64,000 nt of DNA from Marinococcus halotolerans DSM 16375 (GCF_000420725.1 NZ_ATVM01000005.1:118247-182246); one strand, 5' to 3'; positions 1-7,699 are shown, counted from the stretch's first letter. Made by a program: numbers and translations. Notes: a model not told the origin generated them from the letters alone.

Positions 1-51
1 GAACGACATTTACTAAGAATGGAGAGCGCTTAAGGGTTCAGGGGTGAAAAT

Positions 52-744
52 ATGACGAATAACAATGGAAATTATGTAACGATTAAAGGTACTAAAGAAG
101 GGTTAACCATTGTATTAAATGATCAGTGCTCTTTTCATGAACTTCTTGAGGAATTGAAGAAGAAGATTGAACGGGAGCAGCGTTTGTTTGAAAACGGGCC
201 GCAAGTGGAAGTCCGTGTGGACGCCGGGAACCGTTATTTGAGTAAAAGTCATGAAGAAGAAATTACGGAAGTTCTGAACAAAACGGGTTCAGTACGGGTG
301 CATGAAGTTCACTCGAACGTGATGACAAAAGACGAAGCACAAGAGGTAATTGAAAAAGCAACAGTAACGTCTGTCACACAGATTGTCCGCTCCGGGCAGG
401 TGCTCCGCAAAACAGGCGATATCCTTATTATCGGCGATGTTAATCCCGGCGGAGTGGTTGAAGCAACGGGGAATATCTATGTTATCGGAGCATTAAAAGG
501 AATAGCGAGGGCCGGAACAGAAGGAGCAGATCATGCCGTGGTGTGTGCCTCTGTGATGATTCCTAAACAAATTTCTATCTCGGATACGTATTTCTACGCG
601 CCCGAAAAGCATGAAAAGCAGGAGCAGAAGCCTGCGATTGAAGGGCCGGGGTATGCGTATGTTACCGGAGAAGAATACAAGGCAATTGCATTTGAAGAAA
701 CAAAAATGCTCGGGCATTATTTACGCTCGGTCTCATATACATAA
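52..744 (+). CDS. minC: septum site-determining protein MinC
   Basis: MinC is the cytoplasmic division inhibitor that blocks FtsZ polymerisation away from midcell and is brought to the membrane by MinD. The 230-aa length is normal. The C-terminal half (about residues 110-210) shows the glycine-rich beta-helix pattern of the MinC C-domain, with GQVLRKTGDILIIGDVNPGG and GNIYVIGALKGIARAG. The ATG at 52 follows GGGGTGA at a good distance. minD follows after 79 bp, as in B. subtilis where mreBCD-minCD form one cluster. The 51 bases before it may hold the 3' end of mreD, but none of the frames can be assigned. Identification is secure. Confidence 0.95.
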   Translation: MTNNNGNYVTIKGTKEGLTIVLNDQCSFHELLEELKKKIEREQRLFENGPQVEVRVDAGNRYLSKSHEEEITEVLNKTGSVRVHEVHSNVMTKDEAQEVIEKATVTSVTQIVRSGQVLRKTGDILIIGDVNPGGVVEATGNIYVIGALKGIARAGTEGADHAVVCASVMIPKQISISDTYFYAPEKHEKQEQKPAIEGPGYAYVTGEEYKAIAFEETKMLGHYLRSVSYT

Positions 745-765
745 GCATGTCAGGCCGAAAACACC

Positions 766-787
766 TTCCGGACACCGTTAACCGGAA
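766..787 (+). other. short intercistronic hairpin between minC and minD
   Basis: A 6-bp perfect inverted repeat, TTCCGG and CCGGAA separated by 10 bases, sits between the two min genes. No T-run follows, so it is unlikely to terminate. It may be an mRNA processing or stability element, or chance. Confidence 0.25.
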
Positions 788-823
788 TGAGAAGCATGTA
801 AGGTCTGAAAGGAGGAACCGTTG

Positions 824-1621
824 GTGGGAGAGGCAATAGTAATTACATCCGGAAAAGGCGGGGTCGGGAAAACCACGACTTCCGCTAACATCGGTACAGC
901 ACTTGCACTGCAGGGACAAAAAGTATGTTTGATTGATACAGATATCGGACTTCGGAATTTGGATGTCGTTATGGGTCTGGAAAACCGGATTATTTACGAT
1001 CTGGTAGACGCTGCGGAAGGTCGCTGCAAGGTGCAGCAGGCATTAATCCGGGACAAGAGGTTCGACTGCCTGCATCTGCTGCCGGCAGCACAGACGAAGG
1101 ACAAATCTGCGGTGAATCCGGAACAAATGCAGGAAATCGTGGAGACGCTCCGCCCGGAATACGATTTTATTCTTATCGATTGCCCGGCCGGTATTGAACA
1201 GGGATTCAAAAACGCTGTGTCCGGCGCGGATAAAGCGATCGTTGTCACCACTCCGGATACGGCCGCTGTGAGAGACGCCGACCGGATTATTGGTTTGCTT
1301 GAAAACGAAGACATTGAACCGCCTAAGCTCGTAGTGAACCGGGTGCGGAGTGATCTTTCCCGGGAAGGCAACGTATTGGATGTGGAAGATGTCGTAGCTA
1401 CCCTTGCAGTGGATCTGCTCGGGATGATTGTAGACGAAGAGCATGTGTTAAAAGCAGCGCATAAAGGGGAGCCGATTGCGATGGACCCAAACAGCAGGGC
1501 TTCGCTCGGATACCGTAATATTGCGCGCCGCCTGCTCGGGGAATCGGTGCCGCTGATGGCAGTAGAAGAAAAGAAAAGCTTTTTCTCCAAGGTGAAAAGT
1601 TTATTTGGAATAAAATCATAG
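824..1621 (+). CDS. minD: septum site-determining protein MinD (ATPase)
   Basis: MinD is the membrane-associated ParA/MinD-family ATPase that recruits MinC. The deviant Walker A KGGVGKTTT lies at about residues 10-18. Other hallmarks are DTDIGLRNLDVVMGLENR and the switch DCPAGIE. The extreme C-terminus (KSFFSKVKSLFGIKS) is the amphipathic membrane-targeting helix. I chose GTG at 824 (265 aa), giving the family N-terminus MGEAIVITSGKGG with GGAGG 8 bases upstream; a TTG at 821 is the alternative. A terminator follows immediately. In B. subtilis spoIVFA-spoIVFB would come next, but they are missing here. Confidence 0.96.
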   Translation: MGEAIVITSGKGGVGKTTTSANIGTALALQGQKVCLIDTDIGLRNLDVVMGLENRIIYDLVDAAEGRCKVQQALIRDKRFDCLHLLPAAQTKDKSAVNPEQMQEIVETLRPEYDFILIDCPAGIEQGFKNAVSGADKAIVVTTPDTAAVRDADRIIGLLENEDIEPPKLVVNRVRSDLSREGNVLDVEDVVATLAVDLLGMIVDEEHVLKAAHKGEPIAMDPNSRASLGYRNIARRLLGESVPLMAVEEKKSFFSKVKSLFGIKS

Positions 1622-1626
1622 CAGGC

Positions 1627-1660
1627 AAAGGACGGGAAGTAAGCTTCCTGTCCTTTTTGT
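1627..1660 (+). terminator. intrinsic terminator after minD
   Basis: A 13-bp stem (AAAGGACGGGAAG with CTTCCTGTCCTTT, one G-T pair) closes a short loop and runs into a T-tract. It ends the minCD transcript. Confidence 0.85.
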
Positions 1661-1675
1661 GCAGTGTAGTCAATT

Positions 1676-1705
1676 TTGTTTTCTTTAAGATCCACGTGGT
1701 ATAAT
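1676..1705 (+). promoter_or_regulatory. SigA-type promoter upstream of the small gene at 1826
   Basis: TTGTTT (1676-1681) and TATAAT (1700-1705) with 18 bp spacing. It lies just after the minD terminator and would give a leader of roughly 110 nt before the ATG at 1826, in which I see no known RNA element. Confidence 0.45.
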
Positions 1706-1825
1706 AACAGTGAAAGGGCATGCTGTTTTGGATCTGATTCCCGAATCGCCTGTCTTTCTTACAAAGGTTTTTACAGAATGAAAGGCTTCGAGTATCTATC
1801 CGAATGCGCGAAGGAGGAATCACTG

Positions 1826-1999
1826 ATGACCGTTATAGAAAAGCACCCTTATCTTTCCGATGAAGAACGCCAAAAACTGGCTCTTTTAAATAAACAAATG
1901 CAGGAAGCAGCTTCTGAACAGGAATTGAAGCGGCTTACCACACAGATCGCCCTGCTTCATGAAAAGGCGAAGGTCAGAGAAGAAAATAAGTCTAACTGA
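1826..1999 (+). CDS. small hypothetical protein (57 aa)
   Basis: I do not recognise the family. The 57-aa product is highly charged and predicted helical (heptad-like LALLNKQMQEAASEQELKRLTTQIALLHEKAK), suggesting a short coiled coil. No signal peptide or membrane segment is visible. The same frame is open upstream to 1676, but AAGGAGG ends 8 bases before ATG 1826, so the short form is preferred. It is flanked by its own promoter candidate and a terminator, so it appears to be a monocistronic unit in the place where B. subtilis carries spoIVFA/FB. Moderately confident that it is a real gene. Confidence 0.6.
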   Translation: MTVIEKHPYLSDEERQKLALLNKQMQEAASEQELKRLTTQIALLHEKAKVREENKSN

Positions 2000-2001
2000 A
2001 T

Positions 2002-2030
2002 GACTGCCATCATCATGTGGCAGTCTTTTC
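2002..2030 (+). terminator. intrinsic terminator after the 57-aa gene
   Basis: GACTGCCA and TGGCAGTC form an 8-bp perfect stem followed by TTTT. Confidence 0.75.
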
Positions 2031-2066
2031 CTTTTGTAAAGAAATGTGCCACTGGAGGAACGTTCG

Positions 2067-3581
2067 ATGGAATTAATTGCAAATATGAAAGCCGGGGAAG
2101 CAAGAGCAGCCCTGAAACATAATGGAAGAGTCGCAGAGTTCTTTTTCGAGTCGGCAATGGACGACACAGCGGCCGGAGATATCTATAAGGGAAGAGTGGT
2201 GGATGTGCTGCCGGGAATGGACGCTGCGTTTATTGATATCGGGAAAGGAAAGAAAGGGTATCTGCACCGGGACAATATTATGGCGTACCGTCTGCTGAAA
2301 GAGCCGCTTGCTGAAAAAAAACAGCGGGGCATTAAAGATTTTATTAAAAAGGGCGAATATTTATTTGTGCAGGTCGTGAAGGAAGAAACGGCCAGCAAGG
2401 GTGCCAAACTTAAAGAAAATTTGTCACTGCCGGGAAAGTACTGTGTGTATCTGCCGGACGAGCCGGGATTGTTTATTTCGCAAAAGGTGGAAGACGCCGT
2501 AAAGGAAGAATGGCTCGAGCAGGAAGAAGCGCTGCCGCTGAACGGGGACGGGCTGATTGTGCGTACAGAGGGAACGGCACAGTCACTGGATGTGGTAAAA
2601 AAGGAAGCGTCCCAGCTCCAGAGCCTGTGGCAGGATATGGTTCTTCGGGGAGAAGAGCTGGCTTCACCGGGAAAGGTATCGCAGGAGGAGCACTTTTTAA
2701 CAAAATGTCTGTCATATGCACCCATGGAACGCGTGAAAAGAGTCGCTGTGGATACAAGAGAGGCAATGGAGACAGCACAAGCGCAATTCAACGGGCAGGA
2801 GCCGGAAAAGCGTCCGGAATTTGTTCTTTTTGAGCGCCCGGAAAATATTTTCACAGAAGAGAACGTAGAGATCGACCTCGAGCGGGCCTTAAAGCCTGTA
2901 GCATGGCTGAAAAGCGGTGGGTTTTTACAGATTGAAAAAACAGAGATGTGTATCACCATTGATGTGAATACGGGAAGGTTTACCGGAAAGCATGACCTGC
3001 AGCACACGATCGTAAAAACAAATCTCGAAGCTGCCGCAGAGGCAATGCATCAATTGCGTGTGAGAAACCTCTCCGGTATGGTAATGATTGACTTTATACG
3101 GATGAATGAAGAAAAAGACCGGCAGCATTTAATTCAGGTACTGGAAGAAAAAGCCGCTGAAGATCCGCAGAAAATCCGGGTTGCCGGCTTTTCCCGTCTC
3201 GGCGTCGTAGAGTTGACCCGCCAGCGCTCCCGCCAGAGCCTCGAGGAACATATGCTTGAACCTTTTGGTACCGAGTACGGCAAAGGATGGCGGCTGTCGG
3301 AAAAAGAAATCATGGAAAGGGCAAAACGAATGCTCGGTGCCTGGGTGGAGGAAGATGTAGACGCGATTGTGCTGGAGGTGCCGGACCGGCTGCTCGCCCG
3401 GGAAGGCAGGGCGTTGTATGATGATCTCCAGCAAATAGTCCCGGGACGCTTATTTATCGTCTCTGAAGCAAAGGAGCAGGAGATCGTGGTCCGCTACGCG
3501 GGAAGCCTTGAAGTGGCGGAACAAAGAAATCAGGCTTTAAAGGCTCAAATGAAGCAGCGGGGAATTGACTTTCGTTTTTAA
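2067..3581 (+). CDS. rng: ribonuclease E/G family endoribonuclease
   Basis: An RNase G-type, Mg2+-dependent single-strand endoribonuclease acting in rRNA maturation and mRNA decay. The N-terminal S1 domain is seen at about residues 30-120 (GDIYKGRVVDVLPGMDAAFIDIG). The catalytic core has the two acidic sites, TIDVNTGRFTG (about residues 300-310) and VMIDFIRM (about 340-350). At 504 aa it is RNase G-sized and lacks the long RNase E scaffold. ATG 2067 has GGAGG 8 bases upstream; a GTG at 2046 lacks a site. B. subtilis has no RNase E/G, but several bacilli and clostridia do, often beside rplU as here. The rplU promoter lies inside its 3' end. Confidence 0.9.
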   Translation: MELIANMKAGEARAALKHNGRVAEFFFESAMDDTAAGDIYKGRVVDVLPGMDAAFIDIGKGKKGYLHRDNIMAYRLLKEPLAEKKQRGIKDFIKKGEYLFVQVVKEETASKGAKLKENLSLPGKYCVYLPDEPGLFISQKVEDAVKEEWLEQEEALPLNGDGLIVRTEGTAQSLDVVKKEASQLQSLWQDMVLRGEELASPGKVSQEEHFLTKCLSYAPMERVKRVAVDTREAMETAQAQFNGQEPEKRPEFVLFERPENIFTEENVEIDLERALKPVAWLKSGGFLQIEKTEMCITIDVNTGRFTGKHDLQHTIVKTNLEAAAEAMHQLRVRNLSGMVMIDFIRMNEEKDRQHLIQVLEEKAAEDPQKIRVAGFSRLGVVELTRQRSRQSLEEHMLEPFGTEYGKGWRLSEKEIMERAKRMLGAWVEEDVDAIVLEVPDRLLAREGRALYDDLQQIVPGRLFIVSEAKEQEIVVRYAGSLEVAEQRNQALKAQMKQRGIDFRF

Positions 3582-3594
3582 TATATGCTATTAT
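3565..3594 (+). promoter_or_regulatory. SigA promoter for rplU-prp-rpmA
   Basis: TTGACT (3565-3570), 18 bp spacer, TATTAT (3589-3594). It overlaps the last codons of rng and would start transcription near 3601, directly at the L21 leader. Confidence 0.65.
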
Positions 3595-3600
3595 TTGTAA

Positions 3601-3695
3601 CGTTAGTTGTTTGGAAGCACCCAAACTACAACCGCACAAGAACAGGTTTAAGCCCTGGAAAGGCACCTGTATTGGCGAGTCTAAGTGATTAGGAG
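3601..3695 (+). ncRNA. ribosomal protein L21 leader (autoregulatory mRNA element)
   Basis: The region from the predicted transcription start to the rplU ribosome binding site has the layout of the Bacillus L21 leader. It holds a first hairpin (GTTTGG with CCAAAC around 3608-3627) and a second hairpin with AACAGGT and ACCTGT arms around 3641-3672, then the AGGAGGT binding site. In Firmicutes such leaders precede rplU and are thought to let L21 regulate its own operon. The assignment rests on position and stem pattern, not a covariance search. Confidence 0.7.
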
Positions 3696-3703
3696 GTGCA
3701 GAG

Positions 3704-4012
3704 ATGTACGCAATTATTGAAACTGGTGGAAAACAGTTAAAAGTAGAAGAAGGCCAGACTATCTTCGTTGAAAAATTAGACGTAGAAGCTGGTGATGAAG
3801 TAACGTTTGGCAATGTAGTATTTGTCGGAGGCGACGATGTGAAGGTTGGTTCTCCTTTTGTTGAGGGAGCCAAAGTTACAGGCAAAGTTGAAAGACAGGG
3901 CCGTAACAAAAAAATCATCGTTTTCAAATTTAAGAAACGTAAAAACTACCGCCGTAAGCAGGGCCACCGTCAGCCTTACACAAAAGTTACAATCAACAGC
4001 ATTGACGCGTAG
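3704..4012 (+). CDS. rplU: 50S ribosomal protein L21
   Basis: L21 binds 23S rRNA in the large subunit. The 102-aa sequence is typical: [18 protein letters not shown] at the start, and the basic RNA-binding tail [17 protein letters not shown] at about residues 76-92. AGGAGGTGCAGAG precedes the ATG. prp starts 2 bp after its stop and rpmA follows, the conserved rplU-prp-rpmA order of Firmicutes. Confidence 0.98.
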   Translation: MYAIIETGGKQLKVEEGQTIFVEKLDVEAGDEVTFGNVVFVGGDDVKVGSPFVEGAKVTGKVERQGRNKKIIVFKFKKRKNYRRKQGHRQPYTKVTINSIDA

Positions 4013-4014
4013 TT

Positions 4015-4353
4015 ATGATACGGGTCACTGTTAGCCGCGACGAGGCAGAGCATATTCGTTCTGTTACTATGACCGGGCACGCTGAATCAGGTCCCTACGG
4101 CTATGATTTGGTATGTGCCGGCGCCTCGGCAGTATCTTTTGGGGCTGTAAATGCGATGGCATCACTCTGTCATACAGATCCCGCAGTGGATTTAGGCCCA
4201 GAAGGCGGTTATTTTCATTGCGTGCTTCCGGAAGAAAGCACCGAAGAGGATAAACGCCAGATGCAGCTGCTGGCAGAGGGCATGATTATCTCTTTGGAGA
4301 CCATAGCTGATCAGTACGGTGAATTTATATCAATTGAAGAGCATAGGAGGTGA
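4015..4353 (+). CDS. prp: ribosomal-processing cysteine protease Prp
   Basis: Prp removes the N-terminal extension of ribosomal protein L27 in Firmicutes. The 112-aa product carries the catalytic His (H22 in GHAESGPYGYD) and Cys (C34 in LVCAGAS). The gene sits between rplU and rpmA, as expected (B. subtilis ysxB). The substrate motif is present in the neighbouring L27 (LQFFA), which supports the function. Translation is probably coupled to rplU because the genes are only 2 bp apart. Confidence 0.95.
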   Translation: MIRVTVSRDEAEHIRSVTMTGHAESGPYGYDLVCAGASAVSFGAVNAMASLCHTDPAVDLGPEGGYFHCVLPEESTEEDKRQMQLLAEGMIISLETIADQYGEFISIEEHRR

Positions 4354-4359
4354 ATGTTG

Positions 4360-4644
4360 ATGTTGAAATTAGACCTGCAGTTCTTTGCTCAGAAAAAAGG
4401 GGTAGGTAGTACAAAAAACGGTCGTGACTCCATTTCCAAGCGTTTGGGTACCAAACGCGCCGATGGCCAGCACGTAACCGGTGGTTCTATCCTCGTCCGC
4501 CAGCGCGGTTCGAAAATTTTCCCTGGCAACAATGTCGGTAAAGGTGGAGATGACACTCTTTTCTCCAAAATCGACGGCGTTGTGAAATTTGAGCGTGTCG
4601 GGAAAAAACGTAAACGCGTGAGCGTTTATGCAAAAGAAGCGTAA
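4360..4644 (+). CDS. rpmA: 50S ribosomal protein L27 (precursor with Prp-cleaved extension)
   Basis: L27 reaches towards the peptidyl-transferase centre. The 94-aa form starts [14 protein letters not shown], the Firmicute extension that Prp cuts before A10 to give the mature N-terminus. The conserved KNGRDSxSKRLG and [10 protein letters not shown] motifs follow. I prefer ATG 4360 (AGGAGG 9 bases upstream) to the in-frame ATG at 4354, which is only 3 bases from the site. A strong terminator follows. In B. subtilis spo0B and obg come next; here they do not. Confidence 0.97.
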   Translation: MLKLDLQFFAQKKGVGSTKNGRDSISKRLGTKRADGQHVTGGSILVRQRGSKIFPGNNVGKGGDDTLFSKIDGVVKFERVGKKRKRVSVYAKEA

Positions 4645-4651
4645 GACCCGC

Positions 4652-4692
4652 ATCCGTTTAAACAGATATTTTCTGTTTAAACGGATTTTTTT
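4652..4692 (+). terminator. strong intrinsic terminator after rpmA
   Basis: A 14-bp perfect inverted repeat (ATCCGTTTAAACAG and its complement) is followed by a run of Ts. Confidence 0.92.
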
Positions 4693-4711
4693 ATTGAAGG
4701 GGGCAAAAAAA

Positions 4712-5452
4712 ATGAAGGTAACAATTATTGGTTTTTGGCACGCATTTCCGGAAGCAGGGGAAGCAGCTTCCGGTTATCTGCTTGAAGAAGATGGCTTTGA
4801 GCTGCTGCTCGACTGTGGAAGCGGAGTGATTTCTCAGCTGCAGCATTACACAGAGCTCAGCAGCATCGACGCCGTACTGCTGTCTCATTATCATCAGGAT
4901 CATGTGGGTGATTTCGGAGCTCTTCAGTACTACCGGCTGCTTGAACCTGTCCTTTGGCCAAAAAAGCAGCACGAGATGGCCGTCTATGCGCATCGGGAGG
5001 ATGAAGAAGGCTTTCAGCGCCTGTTTTATAAAGAAGCAGTACAGCCGACAGAATACCGGGCGGAGGAGCCGTTTACCGCCGGTCCCTTTACCATTACACC
5101 AGTTCCGGTAAAGCATGCTGTGCCCTGCTTCGGATTCCGGATTGAGACCGCCGCGGGCAGCATGTTCTTTACCGCGGACACCTCATATATACCAGAGCTT
5201 GAGCAGGACGCCGCACATGTGGATGTGCTTTTGGCAGAATCCAGCTTTTATGCTGGTCAGGACGGCTCCTTTGCCGGACATATGAATGCTGAAGAAGCAG
5301 CGAGGCTTGCCAAAGGAGCTGAAGCAGGAAAATTAATATTAACTCACCTGCCTCATTTCGGAGAGCATGCACAGCTGCAGAGGGAAGCAGAAAACATATT
5401 TTCCGGTCCTGTGGAGCTTGCAGCAGGAGGGCTTAAAATAAATATCGACTGA
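4712..5452 (+). CDS. MBL-fold metallohydrolase (YhfI-like)
   Basis: A metallo-beta-lactamase-fold hydrolase of the RNase Z-like/YhfI group; substrate unknown. The metal motif SHYHQDHVGD (HxHxDH) lies at about residues 60-70. Further ligands fit VKHAVPCFGFRI, FTADTSY and the late GHMNAEEAARLAKG and LTHLPHFG. The 246-aa form starts at ATG 4712 after GGGGG; the frame is open upstream into rpmA but crosses the rpmA terminator. It is flanked by terminators on both sides, so it is probably a single-gene unit. Confidence 0.85.
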   Translation: MKVTIIGFWHAFPEAGEAASGYLLEEDGFELLLDCGSGVISQLQHYTELSSIDAVLLSHYHQDHVGDFGALQYYRLLEPVLWPKKQHEMAVYAHREDEEGFQRLFYKEAVQPTEYRAEEPFTAGPFTITPVPVKHAVPCFGFRIETAAGSMFFTADTSYIPELEQDAAHVDVLLAESSFYAGQDGSFAGHMNAEEAARLAKGAEAGKLILTHLPHFGEHAQLQREAENIFSGPVELAAGGLKINID

Positions 5453-5460
5453 GACAATCA

Positions 5461-5488
5461 ATCATTTCTTTCGGGAAATGATTTTTTT
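5461..5488 (+). terminator. intrinsic terminator after the MBL-fold gene
   Basis: ATCATTTC and GAAATGAT form an 8-bp stem with a short loop, followed by seven Ts. Confidence 0.85.
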
Positions 5489-5518
5489 CGTTTACATGAG
5501 AGCGGTATCGCATGGGCC

Positions 5519-5572
5519 TTTACATATTCTTAACACTTAAACTACTTTCTCTTAACAATTAAGTCCTATACT
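5519..5572 (+). promoter_or_regulatory. PhoP box and -10 region of the pst operon
   Basis: Four hexamers lie at exact 11-bp intervals: TTTACA (5519), TTAACA (5530), ACTACT (5541) and TTAACA (5552). Three match the PhoP direct-repeat consensus TT(A/T/C)ACA with 5-bp gaps. A -10 TATACT (5567-5572) follows, with no separate -35 needed. The placement (about -60 to -22) matches PhoP-activated pst promoters in B. subtilis. Confidence 0.85.
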
Positions 5573-5637
5573 AAGCATTGGGAGCAAAAAGAGTTGCTTT
5601 GCCTCGATTACATAAACAAAAAGAGGAGGAAGTTGGT

Positions 5638-6669
5638 TTGAACTTTAAAAAGGTATGGATGGTTCCAACATTCGCTACGCTGGCAGTATTTGCATCCGCA
5701 TGTGGAGGCGGGGGAGAAGAAAGTTCCGGTAGTGGTTCTGAGGAAAGTTCGGGAAGCGGCTCCGGTTCGGAAGAAAGCTCTGGTTCGGAAGAAAGCTCCG
5801 GTGAGGAAGGAAACGGAGGCTCTGGCGACATTGCTATCGATGGCTCTTCCACGGTCTTTCCAATTATGGAAGCCGTATCTGAAGAATTTCAACAGGAGCA
5901 TGGAAACATCGAAGCACCTGTAGGCGTATCAGGTTCCGGAGGAGGATTTGAACGCTTTATTGCCGGCGAGACGGATTTAAGTAACGCTTCGCGCCCTATC
6001 GAACAGGAAGAAGAAGATGCGCTCGAAGAGGCAGGCATTGAATATACTGAGCTGGAATTAGCCTATGATGGACTTACTGTAGCTGTGAATCCAGAAAATG
6101 ACTTTGTAGATAATCTTACCTTTGAAGAACTGTCACAAATTTTCGCTGACGGAAGTGATGCTCAAAATTGGTCGGATATTCGCGACAGCTGGCCAGACGA
6201 GCCAATTGATATTTATGCTCCGGGTACAGATTCCGGCACGTATGATTTCTTCAGTGAAGAAGTGCTTGAAGAAGGCGACGTTTCTCGTGAAGCCCAGCTT
6301 TCCGAAGATGACAACGTGTTGGTAAATGGTGTAGCAGGCAGTCAGAATGCTATTGGGTTCTTTGGCTATGCATACTATGCAGAAAACCAGGATTCTCTGA
6401 AAGCAGTGCCTATCGTGCCGCAAGAGGGTGGAGATGAAGGTATTGAGCCTAGCCAGGAAACAATCAACGATCAGTCATATCCTCTTTCTCGTCCGTTGTT
6501 TACGTATGTGAAAAATGAATCCCTGCAGGAAAATGAAGACGTTGTTGAATATGTGCGCTTTTTAAATGACAATGCAGGGGATCTCGCAGAAGAAGTAGGA
6601 TATGTGGCAGCACCGGAAGAGGTTTATGAAGAAAATACGCAAAAAATTGATGAAGTTGTTAACGAATAG
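5638..6669 (+). CDS. pstS: phosphate ABC transporter substrate-binding lipoprotein PstS
   Basis: PstS captures phosphate outside the membrane for PstCAB. I chose TTG 5638 (343 aa), preceded by GAGGAGG at 8 bases, which gives a lipoprotein signal ending ASAC with Cys at about residue 22. A low-complexity linker of repeated Gly-Ser-Glu units (about residues 23-60) leads to the phosphate-binding fold. Binding motifs are DGSSTVFP, SGSGGGFERFIAGETDLSNASRP and GTDSGTYDFF. The mature protein is strongly acidic, which is usual for exported proteins of halophiles. It is the first gene of pstSCAB-phoU under a PhoP box. Confidence 0.95.
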   Translation: MNFKKVWMVPTFATLAVFASACGGGGEESSGSGSEESSGSGSGSEESSGSEESSGEEGNGGSGDIAIDGSSTVFPIMEAVSEEFQQEHGNIEAPVGVSGSGGGFERFIAGETDLSNASRPIEQEEEDALEEAGIEYTELELAYDGLTVAVNPENDFVDNLTFEELSQIFADGSDAQNWSDIRDSWPDEPIDIYAPGTDSGTYDFFSEEVLEEGDVSREAQLSEDDNVLVNGVAGSQNAIGFFGYAYYAENQDSLKAVPIVPQEGGDEGIEPSQETINDQSYPLSRPLFTYVKNESLQENEDVVEYVRFLNDNAGDLAEEVGYVAAPEEVYEENTQKIDEVVNE

Positions 6670-6686
6670 AAGGATTTGGTACGGAG

Positions 6687-6717
6687 AAGCGAGGGAGCAT
6701 ACACTCCCTTGCTTTTG
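6687..6717 (+). terminator. hairpin between pstS and pstC (partial terminator or stabiliser)
   Basis: An 11-bp stem, AAGCGAGGGAG with CTCCCTTGCTT, is followed by a short T-run. Inside an operon whose first product is needed in excess, such a structure is expected to reduce read-through into pstC or protect the pstS mRNA. Confidence 0.65.
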
Positions 6718-6760
6718 TCCTTGCTTTTAAGGGATTATCTGTTAAGGGGATGTGCAGAGA

Positions 6761-7699
6761 ATGGAAGATCGTTCAAAACTCTCGGTTAGTGAACGAATCG
6801 AACAAAGAACAAAGGGTTCGGGTTCATCGAGTTTTATGGAAAAGTTAATGCCGGTTGTTTTTTTCACTTGTGCTTTAATATCTATTCTTACTACGGTCGG
6901 TATCGTTTTTACTCTTTTATTTGAAACAGTGACGTTTTTCAGCAACGTTCCGTTTGCCGATTTTTTTGCTTCTACAGAGTGGTATCCGTTTTTTTCCGAT
7001 CCGCAGTACGGCATTTGGCCTCTGGTGAACGGAACACTGATGATAGCGGGAATCGCTATGCTGGTAGCCGTGCCTTTTGGTCTGGGAGCAGCCATTTATT
7101 TGAGTGAATATGCATCCGAAAAGGTTCGTAAAACAGTAAAGCCTATTCTTGAGGTATTGGCAGGCATACCGACGATCGTGTATGGCTTTTTTGCCCTCAC
7201 GTTTGTTACACCAATTCTGCGCTCCATTATACCTGGGATGGACATTTATAATGCATTGAGTCCGGGGATTGTAGTAGGTGTAATGATTATTCCGATGATT
7301 GCAAGTCTATCAGAAGATGCAATGAGCTCTGTGCCGAATTCGATCCGCCAGGGTGCTTTTGCTTTAGGGGCCACCCGGATGGAAGTGACTGTAAAAGTAG
7401 TGATGCCCGCAGCATTATCAGGTATTGTTGCTTCTTTTGTTCTGGGAATATCCCGAGCTATAGGGGAAACAATGATCGTAACGGTGGCCGGTGGGGCAAG
7501 TCCTACAATGACAGTGGACCCCACAGGAGCCGTGCAGACGATGACTGCATACATTGTGCAGGTGACTCAGGGCGACGCAGGTTATGGCACACCAATTTAT
7601 TACAGTATCTATGCTGTCGGTATGACATTGTTCGTCTTCACGTTGGCTATGAATCTGATGGCCCACTACATTTCTCGACGTTTCCGGGAGGATTACTAA
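6761..7699 (+). CDS. pstC: phosphate ABC transporter permease PstC
   Basis: One of the two membrane permeases of the high-affinity phosphate importer. The 312-aa product has six predicted membrane segments, starting near residue 25 (MPVVFFTCALISILTTVGIVF). The EAA-type loop is in SIRQGAFALGATRMEVTVKVVMPAALSGI. ATG 6761 lies about 10 bases after AAGGGGA; a GTG at 6752 is too close to the site. The stop codon touches the pstA start, so translation is coupled. Confidence 0.95.
   Translation: MEDRSKLSVSERIEQRTKGSGSSSFMEKLMPVVFFTCALISILTTVGIVFTLLFETVTFFSNVPFADFFASTEWYPFFSDPQYGIWPLVNGTLMIAGIAMLVAVPFGLGAAIYLSEYASEKVRKTVKPILEVLAGIPTIVYGFFALTFVTPILRSIIPGMDIYNALSPGIVVGVMIIPMIASLSEDAMSSVPNSIRQGAFALGATRMEVTVKVVMPAALSGIVASFVLGISRAIGETMIVTVAGGASPTMTVDPTGAVQTMTAYIVQVTQGDAGYGTPIYYSIYAVGMTLFVFTLAMNLMAHYISRRFREDY

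Noticed and set aside
1..51. 3' end of mreD
   Set aside because: Synteny suggests it, but 51 bases with stops in different frames do not allow a call.
994..1695. Long minus-strand open frame (233 codons) opposite minD
   Set aside because: It is the antisense shadow of minD, low-complexity Ser/Arg-rich, with no ribosome binding site or family match.
2183..3007. Long minus-strand open frame (274 codons) opposite rng
   Set aside because: Shadow of the RNase G gene: Ser-rich, no start signal, no recognisable domain.
5491..5496. Extra TTTACA upstream of the PhoP box
   Set aside because: It is 28 bp before the first hexamer and out of the 11-bp register, so it is not counted as part of the box.
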